From positions 1-45,732 of the forward strand of contig JADZBR010000241.1 of assembly GCA_020852035.1 (NCBI GenBank): a stretch of 45,732 nt of DNA. Direction: 5' to 3'. Position numbers and translations under genes: made by a program. Every line of letters begins with the position of its first letter. Position 1 is the stretch's first letter. The notes below the pieces were generated by a model. It was not told the origin of the DNA and searched no databases. It saw only the letters and a program-made list of their open reading frames with translations. Below are positions 25,693-34,557 of the stretch, one piece after another. The stretch is from Caulobacteraceae bacterium (GTDB lineage: Bacteria > Pseudomonadota > Alphaproteobacteria > Caulobacterales > Caulobacteraceae).

Positions 25693-25831
25693 CCTTCCCC
25701 CAGCATGGGGGAAGTGGCCCGAAAGCCGTAGGCTGAGGGTCGATGGGGGAGATTTGAGAGGAAGCACCGGCTTCCCCCATCGACCCTCGCCCCTTCGGGT
25801 CTCAGGCCACTTCCCCCATGCTGGGGGAAGG
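25693..25831. repeat. Large nested palindromic element
   Basis: A perfect 27-bp inverted repeat (25693-25719 and 25805-25831: CCTTCCCCCAGCATGGGGGA... against its exact complement) encloses a second perfect 16-bp inverted repeat (25735-25750 and 25773-25788: GAGGGTCGATGGGGGA). Each outer arm also contains the small palindrome TTCCCCCAGCATGGGGGAA. The organisation (nested, C/G-rich, intergenic) resembles the element at 4862-5047, but the sequence differs. It fills most of the 226-nt gap between the LD-carboxypeptidase stop and the crotonase start. The 78 nt after it hold the ribosome-binding site GGGAGG; no clear promoter is seen. Confidence 0.85.
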
Positions 25832-25909
25832 TTTGCTCTCCCGCATCACGCCGTTGATTGCCGCAGCGTCCGGCGCTCCACTGTCGGCCGGAACGTCAGG
25901 GAGGACGCC

Positions 25910-26728
25910 ATGAACGATCGGGTGCAAGTCGAGATCAAGGACGGCGTGGCCGACGTCCGCCTGGTCCGCGTCGACAAGATGAACGCCCTGGACGACGCCA
26001 TGTTCGGCGCGCTGATCGAGACCGGTGAGCGGCTGAAGGGCGAGGCGGGGGTGCGGGCGGTGGTGCTCTCCGGCGAGGGCCGCGCCTTCTGCGCCGGGCT
26101 CGACATGGGCAACTTCGGCCAGATGGCCTCCGGCGAGCGTCGCCAGCGCGATGCGAACGCCGGCGAGGCCCTGCTGACCCGCGACCGCACCGAGGGCGGC
26201 TCCAACCGGGCGCAGCACGCGGTGATGGTGTGGCATGAGATCCCCGTGCCGGTGATCGCCGCGGTGCACGGCGTGGCCTTCGGCGGCGGCTTCCAGCTGG
26301 CGCTGGGCGCCGACATGAGGTTCGTCACGCCGGACGTGCGGCTGGCGGTGCTGGAGATCAAGTGGGGCCTGATCCCGGACATGGCCGGCATGGTGCTGAT
26401 GCGCACTCTCGTGCGTGACGACGTGGCCCGCGAGCTGACCTACACCGGCCGCATCTTCGACGGCGCCGAGGCGCTGGCCATGGGCCTGGCCACCCGCGTC
26501 TGCGCCGATCCGCGGGCCGAGGCCCTGGCTCTGGCGGCGGAGATCGCGGCCAAGAACCCCGACGCCATCCGCGCCGGCAAGCGCCTGCTCAACCTCGCCG
26601 CGGAGGGCGACCAGCACGCCGTGCTGCTGGCCGAGAGCCGCGAGCAGGGGGCGCTGATCGGCTCGCCCAACCAGGTCGAGGCGATCATGGCCAATATGCA
26701 GAAGCGCACGCCGGCCTTCGCGGACTGA
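25910..26728 (+). CDS. Crotonase / enoyl-CoA hydratase-isomerase family protein
   Basis: A 272-residue crotonase-fold protein acting on a CoA thioester, probably in fatty-acid or terpenoid/aromatic acid degradation. Visible are VDKMNALDDAMFGAL, the first oxyanion-hole segment GRAFCAGLDMGNF, the second AAVHGVAFGGGFQLALGADMRF, and the acidic region EIKWGLIPDMAGMVLM. The last resembles the dienoyl-CoA isomerase-like subgroup more than a plain hydratase, where two glutamates would be expected. The exact reaction is open. Start ATG has GGGAGG seven bases upstream. The SDR gene follows after five bases, so the two are almost certainly one operon. Confidence 0.9.
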   Translation: MNDRVQVEIKDGVADVRLVRVDKMNALDDAMFGALIETGERLKGEAGVRAVVLSGEGRAFCAGLDMGNFGQMASGERRQRDANAGEALLTRDRTEGGSNRAQHAVMVWHEIPVPVIAAVHGVAFGGGFQLALGADMRFVTPDVRLAVLEIKWGLIPDMAGMVLMRTLVRDDVARELTYTGRIFDGAEALAMGLATRVCADPRAEALALAAEIAAKNPDAIRAGKRLLNLAAEGDQHAVLLAESREQGALIGSPNQVEAIMANMQKRTPAFAD

Positions 26729-26733
26729 AGGGC

Positions 26734-27537
26734 ATGGGACAGGCCAACGGGCGCAAGAGCGCATTCATCACCGGCGCGGCGTCCGGCATGGGGCGCGAGA
26801 CGGCCAGGCTCTTCGTGGAGAAGGGCTGGTTCGTCGGCGGCTACGACGTCAACGACGAGGGCCTGAAGAGCCTGGAGGCTGAGCTCGGCGCGGAGAACTG
26901 CGTCGTGCGCCGGCTCGACGTGACCGACCGCGCCGACTACCAGGCCGCGCTGGCCGCGTTCGGCGAGGCGACGGGCGGCAAGCTCGACCTCCTCTACAAC
27001 AACGCCGGCATCGGCCGCGGCGGGCCGTTCGCCGACCAGCCGTTCGAGGACGTGCTGGCGGTGGTGCAGGTGAACTTCGTGGGTGTCTTGATCGGCATCC
27101 ACGCAGCCCTGCCGATGCTGCGGGCGACGCCGGGGTCGATGTGCTTCACCACCTCCTCGTCGTCGGCGACCTACGGCATGGCCAACATCGCGGTCTATTC
27201 GGCCACCAAGCATGCGGTGAAGGGCCTGACCGAAGCGCTGGCGGTGGAGTTCAAAGCCTATGGCGTGCGCGCCGCCGACGTGCTGCCGGGGCTGATCGAC
27301 ACACCGATCCTGCCGCCGGGCGCGGCGGCGATGGCGCCCAAGGAGGGCATGTGGCGCGCCATCCCGCCGGTGGAGGTGGCCAAGGTCGTTTGGGAGGCCT
27401 ACCACGCCGACAAGCTGCACTGGTACGTGCCGCCGGAGCTGGTCGAGTTCGACAAGGCCGCGACGCTGGACCCCGAGGCGATGCGCGACCAGTTGGCCAA
27501 GGGCGGGCTGTTCTCCGGGCCGATTGAGCCGAGCTAG
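26734..27537 (+). CDS. Short-chain dehydrogenase/reductase (SDR)
   Basis: A classical SDR of 267 residues. It has the NAD(P)-binding motif FITGAASGMGRETA near the N-terminus, DVNDEG after beta-2 (an Asp favouring NAD(H)), LLYNNAGIGRGG, the catalytic serine in TTSSSSATYGM, and the YxxxK motif VYSATKHAVKG. The C-terminal part (PPELVEFDKAA) is normal. It likely oxidises or reduces a hydroxy/keto group in the same pathway as the crotonase five bases upstream, for example a hydroxyacyl-CoA step; the substrate is not readable. Confidence 0.92.
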   Translation: MGQANGRKSAFITGAASGMGRETARLFVEKGWFVGGYDVNDEGLKSLEAELGAENCVVRRLDVTDRADYQAALAAFGEATGGKLDLLYNNAGIGRGGPFADQPFEDVLAVVQVNFVGVLIGIHAALPMLRATPGSMCFTTSSSSATYGMANIAVYSATKHAVKGLTEALAVEFKAYGVRAADVLPGLIDTPILPPGAAAMAPKEGMWRAIPPVEVAKVVWEAYHADKLHWYVPPELVEFDKAATLDPEAMRDQLAKGGLFSGPIEPS

Positions 27538-27582
27538 GGCGGTCCTCGCAACCAAGTTTCGGCCGATCTCGCCCCCAACCCC

Positions 27583-27691
27583 TTCGCTCATCCCCGCGAA
27601 AGCGGGGACCCAGGCGTTTTGTCGGAGGACGCCGGCGTTTCCCGCTGAACCAAAAAAGCCTGGGTTCCCGCTTTCGCGGGAATGAGCGGAA
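27583..27691. repeat. Dispersed palindromic repeat, copy 2 (REP/BIME-like)
   Basis: Arms TTCGCTCATCCCCGCGAAAG... (27583-27614) and its near complement (27659-27691) form a long stem with a roughly 44-nt spacer. The right arm is the exact reverse complement of the left arm of copy 1 (1946-1978), and the spacer, read in reverse, is clearly similar (both begin CTTTTT and contain GGAAACGCC). The unit is therefore a whole repeated element in reversed orientation, not just two chance hairpins. It lies between the convergent SDR and FAD oxidoreductase genes. Confidence 0.85.
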
Positions 27692-27739
27692 ATAATGTCA
27701 ATTGCCCTGGCGCCAGCCGAGTGAGCTTAGGCGCGCAGC

Positions 27740-29236
27740 TTAGGCAGGCAGCAGGTCCGCCGATGCATCCAGGCCCACCGCCGCCATCAGCTCGCTGCGA
27801 CCCGGCCCGGGCTTCAGCGGATAGGCGTCGGCCTTGGCGGCCTTCGGCGTCGCCCAGTGGCGCAGCACCTTGGCCATGTTCTCCGGGCGCTTCAGCCAGG
27901 CCGACGGGTGTTCCAGCATGTGGAAGCCGCGCATGGCCGCGCGCATCAGCGCCACGTCCGAGCGGACGGCGATGGCGACCCCATCCTCGGCGAAGCTCTT
28001 CAGCATCTTCGCGCGCAGGGTGGCGCGGTGGTTCGGGGTCAGCGCCTGGCGGGCCCGGCGGATCGCGGCGCGGTCCTGGCGGCGCATGTCGAGGTAGTAG
28101 GGGCGCAGCTCCTCGCGGATCAGCCGGGCGTAGGTGGTCAGGCGCTCGCCGGGAAAGGGGGTCTCGTCGAGCGCGGTGCGCAGCAGGCCCGCCTCCACCG
28201 CGGCGAAGGAGCAGCCGCGGCCGTATAGCGGATTGGTGCGGACCAGGGCGTCGCCCATCGGGAAGAAGCCGTGCACCGCCGCCTCGCCCTTCGGCGCGAA
28301 CTCGCGCCAGCGGCTGTTGAGGTCGCCCATGCCGAACACCTTGCTGACCGGCTCGGCGACGTCCGGCGCGAGCCAGGGGACGAGGCCCGGCATCTCGCGG
28401 CAGACCGCGTCGAAGGTCTCCGGCCGCACGATGGACTGGCGCAGCTCCATCTCGATCTCGGGCACGGCGATGGTGATCGAGAAACAGCCGCCGTCGCCGG
28501 GGAAGACGCCGAACTTCAGGTAGCCGAGGTCGCCGGAGGCCGGCCGCTTGCCGCGCGGCGGTTCGGTCGCGCCGGGGACGAGGCGGTAGTGGCGGGTGAA
28601 GTAGAGGATGCCGGCGGTCTCGCTCTCCTCCGCGATGGCCGCACCGGCCTCGACGAGCTGTTCGACCATCTGCGAGGTGCGGCCGGCGGCGTCGACCACG
28701 ACGGTCGCCGGGATCTCCACCTCGCCCTCGGCGGTCTCGGCCAGGACGCCGCGCACCTTGGGCGGCGGGCCATCCTCCAGCAGCAGACGGCGCGCCCAGA
28801 CGCCGGGGCGGAGCTCGACGTTCGGCAGGCGCTCGACGTAGCGGCGCATGACCAGCTCCAGGGTGGTGCGGCGGCTGGTCAGGATGACGAGATCGGCGTC
28901 CTCGGGCTCGGGCCGGTAGGCGGGCTTGTGCCGGTCGGTGAGCATGTCCGAGAAGCCGATCTCGCGGCAGCCGGCGGCCATCAGGTCGGCCAGCAGTTCG
29001 GGGTGCTCGTCGCGAATCACGGTGCGCAGGCGCGCCAGGAAGGCGTGGCTGTGGCGCAGGTGGCCGACGCCGCGCCTATGCCAGCTCTCGAAGGCCTCGT
29101 CGGCGTCGCCCTCCGGCGGCGGGCCGTCGCGCTCCAGCACCAGGATCCGCCGGCCGGTGGGGGCGAGCGCCAGGGCGGCGAACAGGCCGGCCATCCCGGC
29201 GCCCACCACCAGCACCTCTTCGTCATGGGACGCCAT
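27740..29236 (-). CDS. FAD-dependent oxidoreductase / monooxygenase-like flavoprotein
   Basis: A 498-residue flavoprotein of the p-hydroxybenzoate-hydroxylase-like fold. The FAD-binding motif VLVVGAGMAGLFAALALA is at the N-terminus, ending with Glu in VLERDGPPP. VVVDAAGRTSQMVEQL lies mid-protein, and the second FAD motif VHGFFPMGDALVRTNPLYGRGCSFA is near residue 310. Between is HLRHSHAFLARLRT, common in uncharacterised halogenase/geranylgeranyl-reductase-like members. The C-terminal roughly 120 residues are helical and Arg-rich. The substrate is unknown. No signal peptide is visible. The gene is divergent from the cytochrome c gene (107-nt gap). Confidence 0.85.
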   Translation of the reverse strand: MASHDEEVLVVGAGMAGLFAALALAPTGRRILVLERDGPPPEGDADEAFESWHRRGVGHLRHSHAFLARLRTVIRDEHPELLADLMAAGCREIGFSDMLTDRHKPAYRPEPEDADLVILTSRRTTLELVMRRYVERLPNVELRPGVWARRLLLEDGPPPKVRGVLAETAEGEVEIPATVVVDAAGRTSQMVEQLVEAGAAIAEESETAGILYFTRHYRLVPGATEPPRGKRPASGDLGYLKFGVFPGDGGCFSITIAVPEIEMELRQSIVRPETFDAVCREMPGLVPWLAPDVAEPVSKVFGMGDLNSRWREFAPKGEAAVHGFFPMGDALVRTNPLYGRGCSFAAVEAGLLRTALDETPFPGERLTTYARLIREELRPYYLDMRRQDRAAIRRARQALTPNHRATLRAKMLKSFAEDGVAIAVRSDVALMRAAMRGFHMLEHPSAWLKRPENMAKVLRHWATPKAAKADAYPLKPGPGRSELMAAVGLDASADLLPA

Positions 29237-29343
29237 GCTTCCGCCTCGTCAGCGCAACCTCTGTATCGCGAAAGAGATCACGGGCGCCCTTGCGTCCGTC
29301 CAGCCCCCTGTGGTGGATGGTCGCGCGGCGAGGTGGAGGGGGC

Positions 29344-29703
29344 ATGCGGGTTCTGGCGACGATGTTCGGCTTGGCGGCGGCCCTGGCCGGAACGCAGCAG
29401 GCCGCCGCCCAGGCTCCCGACGGGGCCAAGCTCTTCGCCAGTCAGTGCAAGATGTGCCACGGCGCGGCCTCGACGCCCGCGGGCCCGGCGCTGAAGGGCG
29501 TGGCCGGGGCCAGGGTCGCGAGCCGGCCAGGATACAAGTACTCGCCGGCCCTGACGGCCAAGGGCGGGACCTGGAGCGACGCGGCCCTGGACGCCTATCT
29601 GGCCGCGCCCGCCACCTTCGCGCCCGGGTCGCGGATGATGATGCGGGTGGCCAATCCCGCACAACGCAAGGCGCTGATCGCCCACCTGAAGACGCTGAAG
29701 TAG
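29344..29703 (+). CDS. Class I cytochrome c
   Basis: A 119-residue periplasmic c-type cytochrome. A signal peptide (MRVLATMFGLAAALAGTQQAAAQ) is followed by a single heme-attachment site CKMCH (Cys35, Cys38, His39) and, near the C-terminus, PGSRMMMRVANPAQRKALIAHLKTL, which supplies the methionine ligand. The fold matches small cytochromes such as c2/c550 that shuttle electrons in the periplasm. Start ATG has GGAGG upstream. Its stop codon directly abuts the stop codon of the convergent channel gene, with no base between. It could accept electrons from the IorAB enzyme 2.2 kb away, but no operon link exists. Confidence 0.92.
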   Translation: MRVLATMFGLAAALAGTQQAAAQAPDGAKLFASQCKMCHGAASTPAGPALKGVAGARVASRPGYKYSPALTAKGGTWSDAALDAYLAAPATFAPGSRMMMRVANPAQRKALIAHLKTLK

Positions 29704-30525
29704 CTAGTACGGGTTGGGGATGTTGAGAATCTGACCGCAAGCCTTGCAGTGCACCGCGTCCGGGTCGTGCCGGATGAGGCCGCAGGTGGGGCAGGGAAAG
29801 TGCACCTTGGGCGGTCGCATCAGCGTCTGGGCGAGGCCGACGAAGAGCGTGATGCCGGTCACCATCGTGACGATGGCGATCAGCTTGCCGATGGTTCCCG
29901 GCAGGGTGATGTCGCCGAATCCCGTCGTCGTCAGGGTGGAGATGGTGAAGTAGAGCGCATCGACATAACCGTTCACGTCCGGGTGCCGGCGGCCGAACAC
30001 CGCGTAGACGAACCCGGTCATGACGAAGACGAAGGTGACGAGATTGGCCACGGACTTGGCCACGTCTTCCCAGCGGCTTTCGTTGTAGCGGCGGCCCACG
30101 GTCTTCCAGAAGAAGTCCGAATGGAACAGCGTCCAGAGCCGCAGCACCCTGAGGAACGCGAAGGCGTAGAACCACTGCGGGAAGAGCAGGGTGGCGAGGA
30201 TGAAAAGGTCCACCCAGACGATCGGCTGGGCGATCCAGCGCCGGCGGGTCGAATAGGCCAGGGCGCGGGCGACCAGGTCCAACGCCAGGAGCGCGGCGAT
30301 CGCGTAGTCCACCGGCAGGAACAGCGGCGTGCCGCGCAGGAAGGGGCCGCCGATGAAGAAGGCGATGATCAGGATGTCGAGCGCGATGACGCTCAGCCTG
30401 AAGCGCACGGCTTCGCGGGAATGGCCGTGATAGAGCGCGCGCAGCCGGGCCCTCAGGCCCGCTCGAAGGCGACGGGCGTGCAGCCGTCTTGGTTTTCGTG
30501 ACGCCATTGTCGGCAAAGCGTCCAT
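29704..30525 (-). CDS. Voltage-gated-type K+ channel with C-terminal zinc ribbon
   Basis: A 273-residue inner-membrane channel. It shows the six-segment layout: S1 (LSVIALDILIIAFFIGG), S2 (DYAIAALLALDLVARAL), S3-S4 (WVDLFILATLLF, then FAFLRVLRLW with spaced arginines), S5 (LVTFVFVMTGFVYAVFG), a pore helix and selectivity filter STLTTTGFGDITLPG, and S6 (LIAIVTMVTGITLFVGLAQTL). TTGFGD is the bacterial variant of the K+ filter TVGYGD. The short C-tail carries CPTCGLIRHDPDAVHCKACG, a CxxC...CxxC zinc-ribbon pattern, unusual in place of the common RCK or cNMP domain. ATG 30525 was chosen; the longer ORF would run over the divergent nhaA start. Confidence 0.87.
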   Translation of the reverse strand: MDALPTMASRKPRRLHARRLRAGLRARLRALYHGHSREAVRFRLSVIALDILIIAFFIGGPFLRGTPLFLPVDYAIAALLALDLVARALAYSTRRRWIAQPIVWVDLFILATLLFPQWFYAFAFLRVLRLWTLFHSDFFWKTVGRRYNESRWEDVAKSVANLVTFVFVMTGFVYAVFGRRHPDVNGYVDALYFTISTLTTTGFGDITLPGTIGKLIAIVTMVTGITLFVGLAQTLMRPPKVHFPCPTCGLIRHDPDAVHCKACGQILNIPNPY

Positions 30526-30590
30526 CGAGCTTGACCGTTCCGCAAGCGCCGGCGGTTCAAATCCGCGATAGCGATGGTTAGACAGGCCCG

Positions 30591-31802
30591 ATGACCGCCG
30601 CATCCCATCGCCCCGCCTCGGCCCTGCGCCGCTTCATCGCCAGCGAGGCGGCGGGGGGCGTTGTGCTGATGGGCGCCGCGGCCGTCGCCCTGATCGTCGC
30701 CAACTCGCCGGCGTCGGACGCCTATTTCGGCGCGTTGAAGACCTATCTCGGGCCGCTGAACCTGCTGCACTGGATCAACGACGGCCTGATGGCGGTGTTC
30801 TTCCTGCTGGTCGGGCTGGAGATCAAACGCGAGCTCTTGGACGGCCAGCTGGCCACCTGGCCGAAGCGGGCGCTGCCGGGGGTGGCGGCGCTGGGCGGGA
30901 TGATGGTCCCGGCCCTGATCTATGTGGCCTTCAATCACCGCACGCCCGAGACCCTGGCCGGATGGGCGACGCCGGCGGCCACCGACATCGCCTTCGCGCT
31001 CGGCGTGCTGGCGCTGCTCGGGAAGAAGGCGCCGGTATCGCTGAAGATCTTCCTCACAGCCCTCGCCATCCTCGACGACCTGGGGGCGGTGCTGATCATC
31101 GCGGTGTTCTACACGGCCGAGCTTTCGATGCTCTGGCTCGCCGCGGCCGCGGCGGTGCTGGCGGTGCTGGCGGCGCTCAACGGGTTCGGCGTGCGGCGGC
31201 TCTGGCTCTATCTGATCCTCGGCGCGGTGCTCTGGGTCTGCGTGCTGAAGTCGGGGGTCCACGCCACCCTGGCTGGGGAGGCGCTGGCCTTCACCATCCC
31301 GCTCGACAAGTCGCCGGCGCGGCCGGACGACGCCAATTCGCTGCTGCACCGGCTGGAGCATGCGCTGGCGCCCTGGGTGGGCTTCCTGGTGGTGCCGGTG
31401 TTCGGCTTCGCCAACGCCGGGGTTTCGCTGGCGGGCATCGGCTGGGCGCAGATCATCGCCCCGGTCACGCTCGGCGTGGCGGCGGGGCTGTTCCTCGGCA
31501 AGCAGGTCGGGGTCTTCTCGGCGGCCTGGATCACCGTCAGGCTGAAACTGGCCGACTGGCCGGAGAACGCCTCGATCGCGCAGGTCTACGGCGTCTCCCT
31601 GCTCTGCGGGATCGGCTTCACCATGAGCCTGTTCATCGGCCTCCTGGCCTTCCCCGGTTCGGTGACGCTGCAGGACGAGGTGAAGATCGGCGTGCTTCTG
31701 GGCTCGCTGTCTTCGGCGCTGCTGGGCGCGACCGTGCTGCTGCTGGCGTCGCCGGAGCGACATCCGCCGCGCGCCTCGGATGTTGACGCTATCGCAAGCT
31801 GA
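30591..31802 (+). CDS. nhaA: Na+/H+ antiporter NhaA
   Basis: A 403-residue secondary antiporter that exports Na+ in exchange for H+. Family motifs are clear: [26 protein letters not shown] at the N-terminus, [17 protein letters not shown], the [19 protein letters not shown] segment, the ion-binding [13 protein letters not shown] (paired Asp), and the C-terminal [16 protein letters not shown]. Length agrees with the family norm. Its start is 65 nt from the divergent K+ channel start, so the two may be regulated together, making a small cation-homeostasis locus. TTGACC at 30531 is a possible -35 element, but I find no convincing -10. Confidence 0.96.
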   Translation: MTAASHRPASALRRFIASEAAGGVVLMGAAAVALIVANSPASDAYFGALKTYLGPLNLLHWINDGLMAVFFLLVGLEIKRELLDGQLATWPKRALPGVAALGGMMVPALIYVAFNHRTPETLAGWATPAATDIAFALGVLALLGKKAPVSLKIFLTALAILDDLGAVLIIAVFYTAELSMLWLAAAAAVLAVLAALNGFGVRRLWLYLILGAVLWVCVLKSGVHATLAGEALAFTIPLDKSPARPDDANSLLHRLEHALAPWVGFLVVPVFGFANAGVSLAGIGWAQIIAPVTLGVAAGLFLGKQVGVFSAAWITVRLKLADWPENASIAQVYGVSLLCGIGFTMSLFIGLLAFPGSVTLQDEVKIGVLLGSLSSALLGATVLLLASPERHPPRASDVDAIAS

Positions 31803-31855
31803 CAAGCTCGCCGCCTTGGCCGTATGATTCCCTGAACAGACGACGGGGAACGCGC

Positions 31856-32332
31856 ATGGCCTATACGATCCAGGTGAACGGGCAGGGGCGCACTGTCGAT
31901 GTCGACGGCGAGATGCCGCTGCTCTGGGTGCTGCGCGACGAGCTCGACCTGAAGGGAACCAAGTTCGGCTGCGGCGCGGCGCTCTGCGGGGCCTGCACGG
32001 TGCATGTCGATGGTGAACCGGTGCGCGCCTGCGTCACCCCGATCTCGGCGGTGACCGGCAAGGTCACCACCATCGAGGCGGTGGGGGCCACGTCCGTCGG
32101 CAAGAAGGTGCAGGCCGCCTGGATCGCTCATGACGTGCCGCAGTGCGGCTACTGCCAGGCCGGTCAGATCATGTCGGCCTCGGCCCTCCTGGCCGCCACG
32201 CCCAAGCCGACCGACGCCGATATCGACGAGGCGATGAGCGGCAACCTCTGCCGCTGCGGGACCTACACGCGCATCCGCGCGGCGATCAAACAGGCCGCCG
32301 GCCTGCCCGTCGCCGACAGCCGGGAGACTTGA
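31856..32332 (+). CDS. iorA: [2Fe-2S] subunit of a molybdenum hydroxylase (IorA-like)
   Basis: A 158-residue small subunit of the xanthine-dehydrogenase family carrying two [2Fe-2S] clusters. The plant-type ferredoxin cysteines are in [24 protein letters not shown], and the second, all-helical cluster domain has [11 protein letters not shown] and [13 protein letters not shown]. It passes electrons from the molybdenum centre in the large subunit to an outside acceptor. The next gene, five bases later, is the large subunit; no FAD subunit gene is present, as in isoquinoline 1-oxidoreductase and related aldehyde oxidases. The name is by family; the substrate is not known. Confidence 0.92.
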   Translation: MAYTIQVNGQGRTVDVDGEMPLLWVLRDELDLKGTKFGCGAALCGACTVHVDGEPVRACVTPISAVTGKVTTIEAVGATSVGKKVQAAWIAHDVPQCGYCQAGQIMSASALLAATPKPTDADIDEAMSGNLCRCGTYTRIRAAIKQAAGLPVADSRET

Positions 32333-32337
32333 GCCGC

Positions 32338-34557
32338 ATGGGCATCCATCCGCTGAAAGACGCCTTCGAGACCTCCCGCCGCGCCTTCCTGCGCACCGGC
32401 GCGGCGACCGGCGGCGGCCTGCTGCTCGGCTTCAGCCTGGCCGGCAAGGGCGCGGCCCGGGCCGCCGCCCCCGCGGCGCTCAACACCTATGTGAGGATCG
32501 CTCCCGACGGCTGGGTGACCATCGTCGCCAAGAACCCGGAGATCGGCCAGGGCATCAAGACCATGCTGCCGATGCTGATCGCCGAGGAGCTGGACGCAGA
32601 CTGGGAGAAGGTGCGCATCGAGCAGGCGCTGGCCGACGCGGCGCTCTATGGCCGCCAGTTCGCCGGCGGCAGCATGGCCACGCCCCTGCACTGGGATGAG
32701 CTGCGCCGCGTCGGCTCGGCCGGCCGCCAGATGCTGCTGACCGCCGCCGCCCAGAGCTGGAGCTGCCCGGTCGGCGAATGCGACACTACGCCCGGCGTCG
32801 TGCGCCACGCCGCCAGCGGCCGGACGCTGGCCTATGGCGCCCTGGCGCAGCGCTGCGCGACCATCGCGCCGCCGGAGCTGGCCACCGTGCCGCTCAAGGA
32901 TCCCGGGACCTACCGGATCATCGGCAAGTCGATGCCCAATGTGGACGGCGAGGCCATCGCCACCGGCCGGCAACAGTTCGGGATCGACGTGAAGGTCCCG
33001 GGCATGACCCACGCGGTGTTCGTCAAATGCCCGGTGTTCGGCGGCAAGGTGGTCTCGGCCAACCTCGACGAAGTGAAGGCGCAAAAGGGCGTGCGCGACG
33101 CCTTCGTGGTGAAGGGCGGCGATGCGCTCGACGGCCTGCTCGACGGCGTGGCGATCCTCGCCGACAGCTGGTGGGTCGCCAACAAGGCGCGGGACGTCCT
33201 GAAGGTCGAATGGGCCGAGGGCGAGACGGCCCGGCAGTCCAGCGCCGGCTACGCCGAGGCGGCGGCCAAGCTGTTCGAGGGTGAGCCGCAGGCCGTGCTG
33301 CGCAAGGACGGCGATGCGGCGGGCGCCTTCGCCAAGGCCGCCAAGGTGGTGGAGGCCGAATACGCCTATCCCTTCCTGGCGCACGCGAACATGGAGCCGC
33401 AGAACTGCACCGCCAGGGTCGAGGGCGGCAAGGTCGAGGTCTGGGCGCCGACCCAGAACCCCGAGGAGGGCCGCGGCCTGATCGTCAAGCACCTGGGCGT
33501 GAAGCCCGAGGACGTCACCATCCACATGGTCCGCTGCGGCGGCGGCTTCGGCCGGCGGCTGAACAACGACTGGATGGTCGAGAGCGCGGCGATCGCCAAA
33601 CAGGCCGGGCGGCCGGTCAAGCTGGTCTGGACCCGCCAGGACGACATCCAGCACGACTTCTACCGGCCCGCCGGCTTCCACAAGCTGAAGGCGGCGGTGG
33701 ACGGCGAGGGCAGGCTGACCGCGCTCAGCGACCACTTCGTCACCTTCGGCCAGGGCGAGGGCTTCTCGCGCAGCGCCGCGATGTCGCCGGTCGAGTGGCC
33801 GGCGCGGGCGATCCCCAACATCGACTATGGCGTTTCGAAGATCCCGCTAGGCGTGCCGACCGGGCCGCTGCGGGCGCCGGGCAGCAACGCGCTGGCCTTC
33901 GTCTTCCAGTGCTTCATCGACGAGGTGGCGCACGCCGCCGGCAAGGACCCGGTCGCGTTCCGCCTGGAGGTGATGGGCGCGCCGCGCGTGCTCGCCTCGC
34001 CCGCGCCGACCCCGCCAGGCGGGCGGCCGCCCGTGGGCTACGACATGGGCCGTCAGGCCGGCGTGCTGAAGCTCGCCGCCGAGAAGGCCGGCTGGGGCCG
34101 CAAGCTGCCAAGGGGGACCGGGCTCGGCTGCGCCTTCTACTTCTCCCACCTGGGCTATTTCGCCACCGTCATCCAGGCGACGGCGGCTCGCGACGGCGCG
34201 TTCAAGGTCGACAAGGTGTGGGTGGTCGGCGACGTCGGTTCGACGATCATCAACCCGATCAACGCCGCCAACCAGGTGGAGGGCTCGGTCATCGACGGCC
34301 TGGCCCACGCCAAGGGCCAGATCACCATCGAGAACGGCCGGACGGTGGAGAGCAACTTCGACGACTTCCCGCTTACACGGATGAACGAGGCGCCGCCGAT
34401 CGAGGTGCATTTCCTGAAGACCGACAATCCGCCGACGGGCCTGGGCGAACCCGCCCTGCCGCCGGTGATGCCGGCGCTCTGCAACGCCCTCTTCGCGGCC
34501 ACCGGCAAGCGCATCCGCAAGCTGCCGATCGACACCGCGGATCTGGCATGGAGCTAG
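32338..34557 (+). CDS. iorB: Molybdopterin-binding large subunit (IorB-like), Tat-exported
   Basis: A 739-residue large subunit of a molybdenum hydroxylase. The N-terminus has a twin-arginine signal (TSRRAFLRTGAATGGGLLLGFS), so the folded complex, with its small subunit, should be exported to the periplasm. Core motifs are NPEIGQGIKTMLPMLIAEEL, GGSMATP, AHANMEPQNCTA, RCGGGFGRRLNNDW, GPLRAPGSNALAF, and the active-site glutamate region GLGEPALPPVMPAL near the C-terminus. It oxidises N-heterocycles or aldehydes with water as oxygen source. Its stop TAG shares the tetranucleotide CTAG with the stop of the convergent GNAT gene. Confidence 0.92.
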   Translation: MGIHPLKDAFETSRRAFLRTGAATGGGLLLGFSLAGKGAARAAAPAALNTYVRIAPDGWVTIVAKNPEIGQGIKTMLPMLIAEELDADWEKVRIEQALADAALYGRQFAGGSMATPLHWDELRRVGSAGRQMLLTAAAQSWSCPVGECDTTPGVVRHAASGRTLAYGALAQRCATIAPPELATVPLKDPGTYRIIGKSMPNVDGEAIATGRQQFGIDVKVPGMTHAVFVKCPVFGGKVVSANLDEVKAQKGVRDAFVVKGGDALDGLLDGVAILADSWWVANKARDVLKVEWAEGETARQSSAGYAEAAAKLFEGEPQAVLRKDGDAAGAFAKAAKVVEAEYAYPFLAHANMEPQNCTARVEGGKVEVWAPTQNPEEGRGLIVKHLGVKPEDVTIHMVRCGGGFGRRLNNDWMVESAAIAKQAGRPVKLVWTRQDDIQHDFYRPAGFHKLKAAVDGEGRLTALSDHFVTFGQGEGFSRSAAMSPVEWPARAIPNIDYGVSKIPLGVPTGPLRAPGSNALAFVFQCFIDEVAHAAGKDPVAFRLEVMGAPRVLASPAPTPPGGRPPVGYDMGRQAGVLKLAAEKAGWGRKLPRGTGLGCAFYFSHLGYFATVIQATAARDGAFKVDKVWVVGDVGSTIINPINAANQVEGSVIDGLAHAKGQITIENGRTVESNFDDFPLTRMNEAPPIEVHFLKTDNPPTGLGEPALPPVMPALCNALFAATGKRIRKLPIDTADLAWS

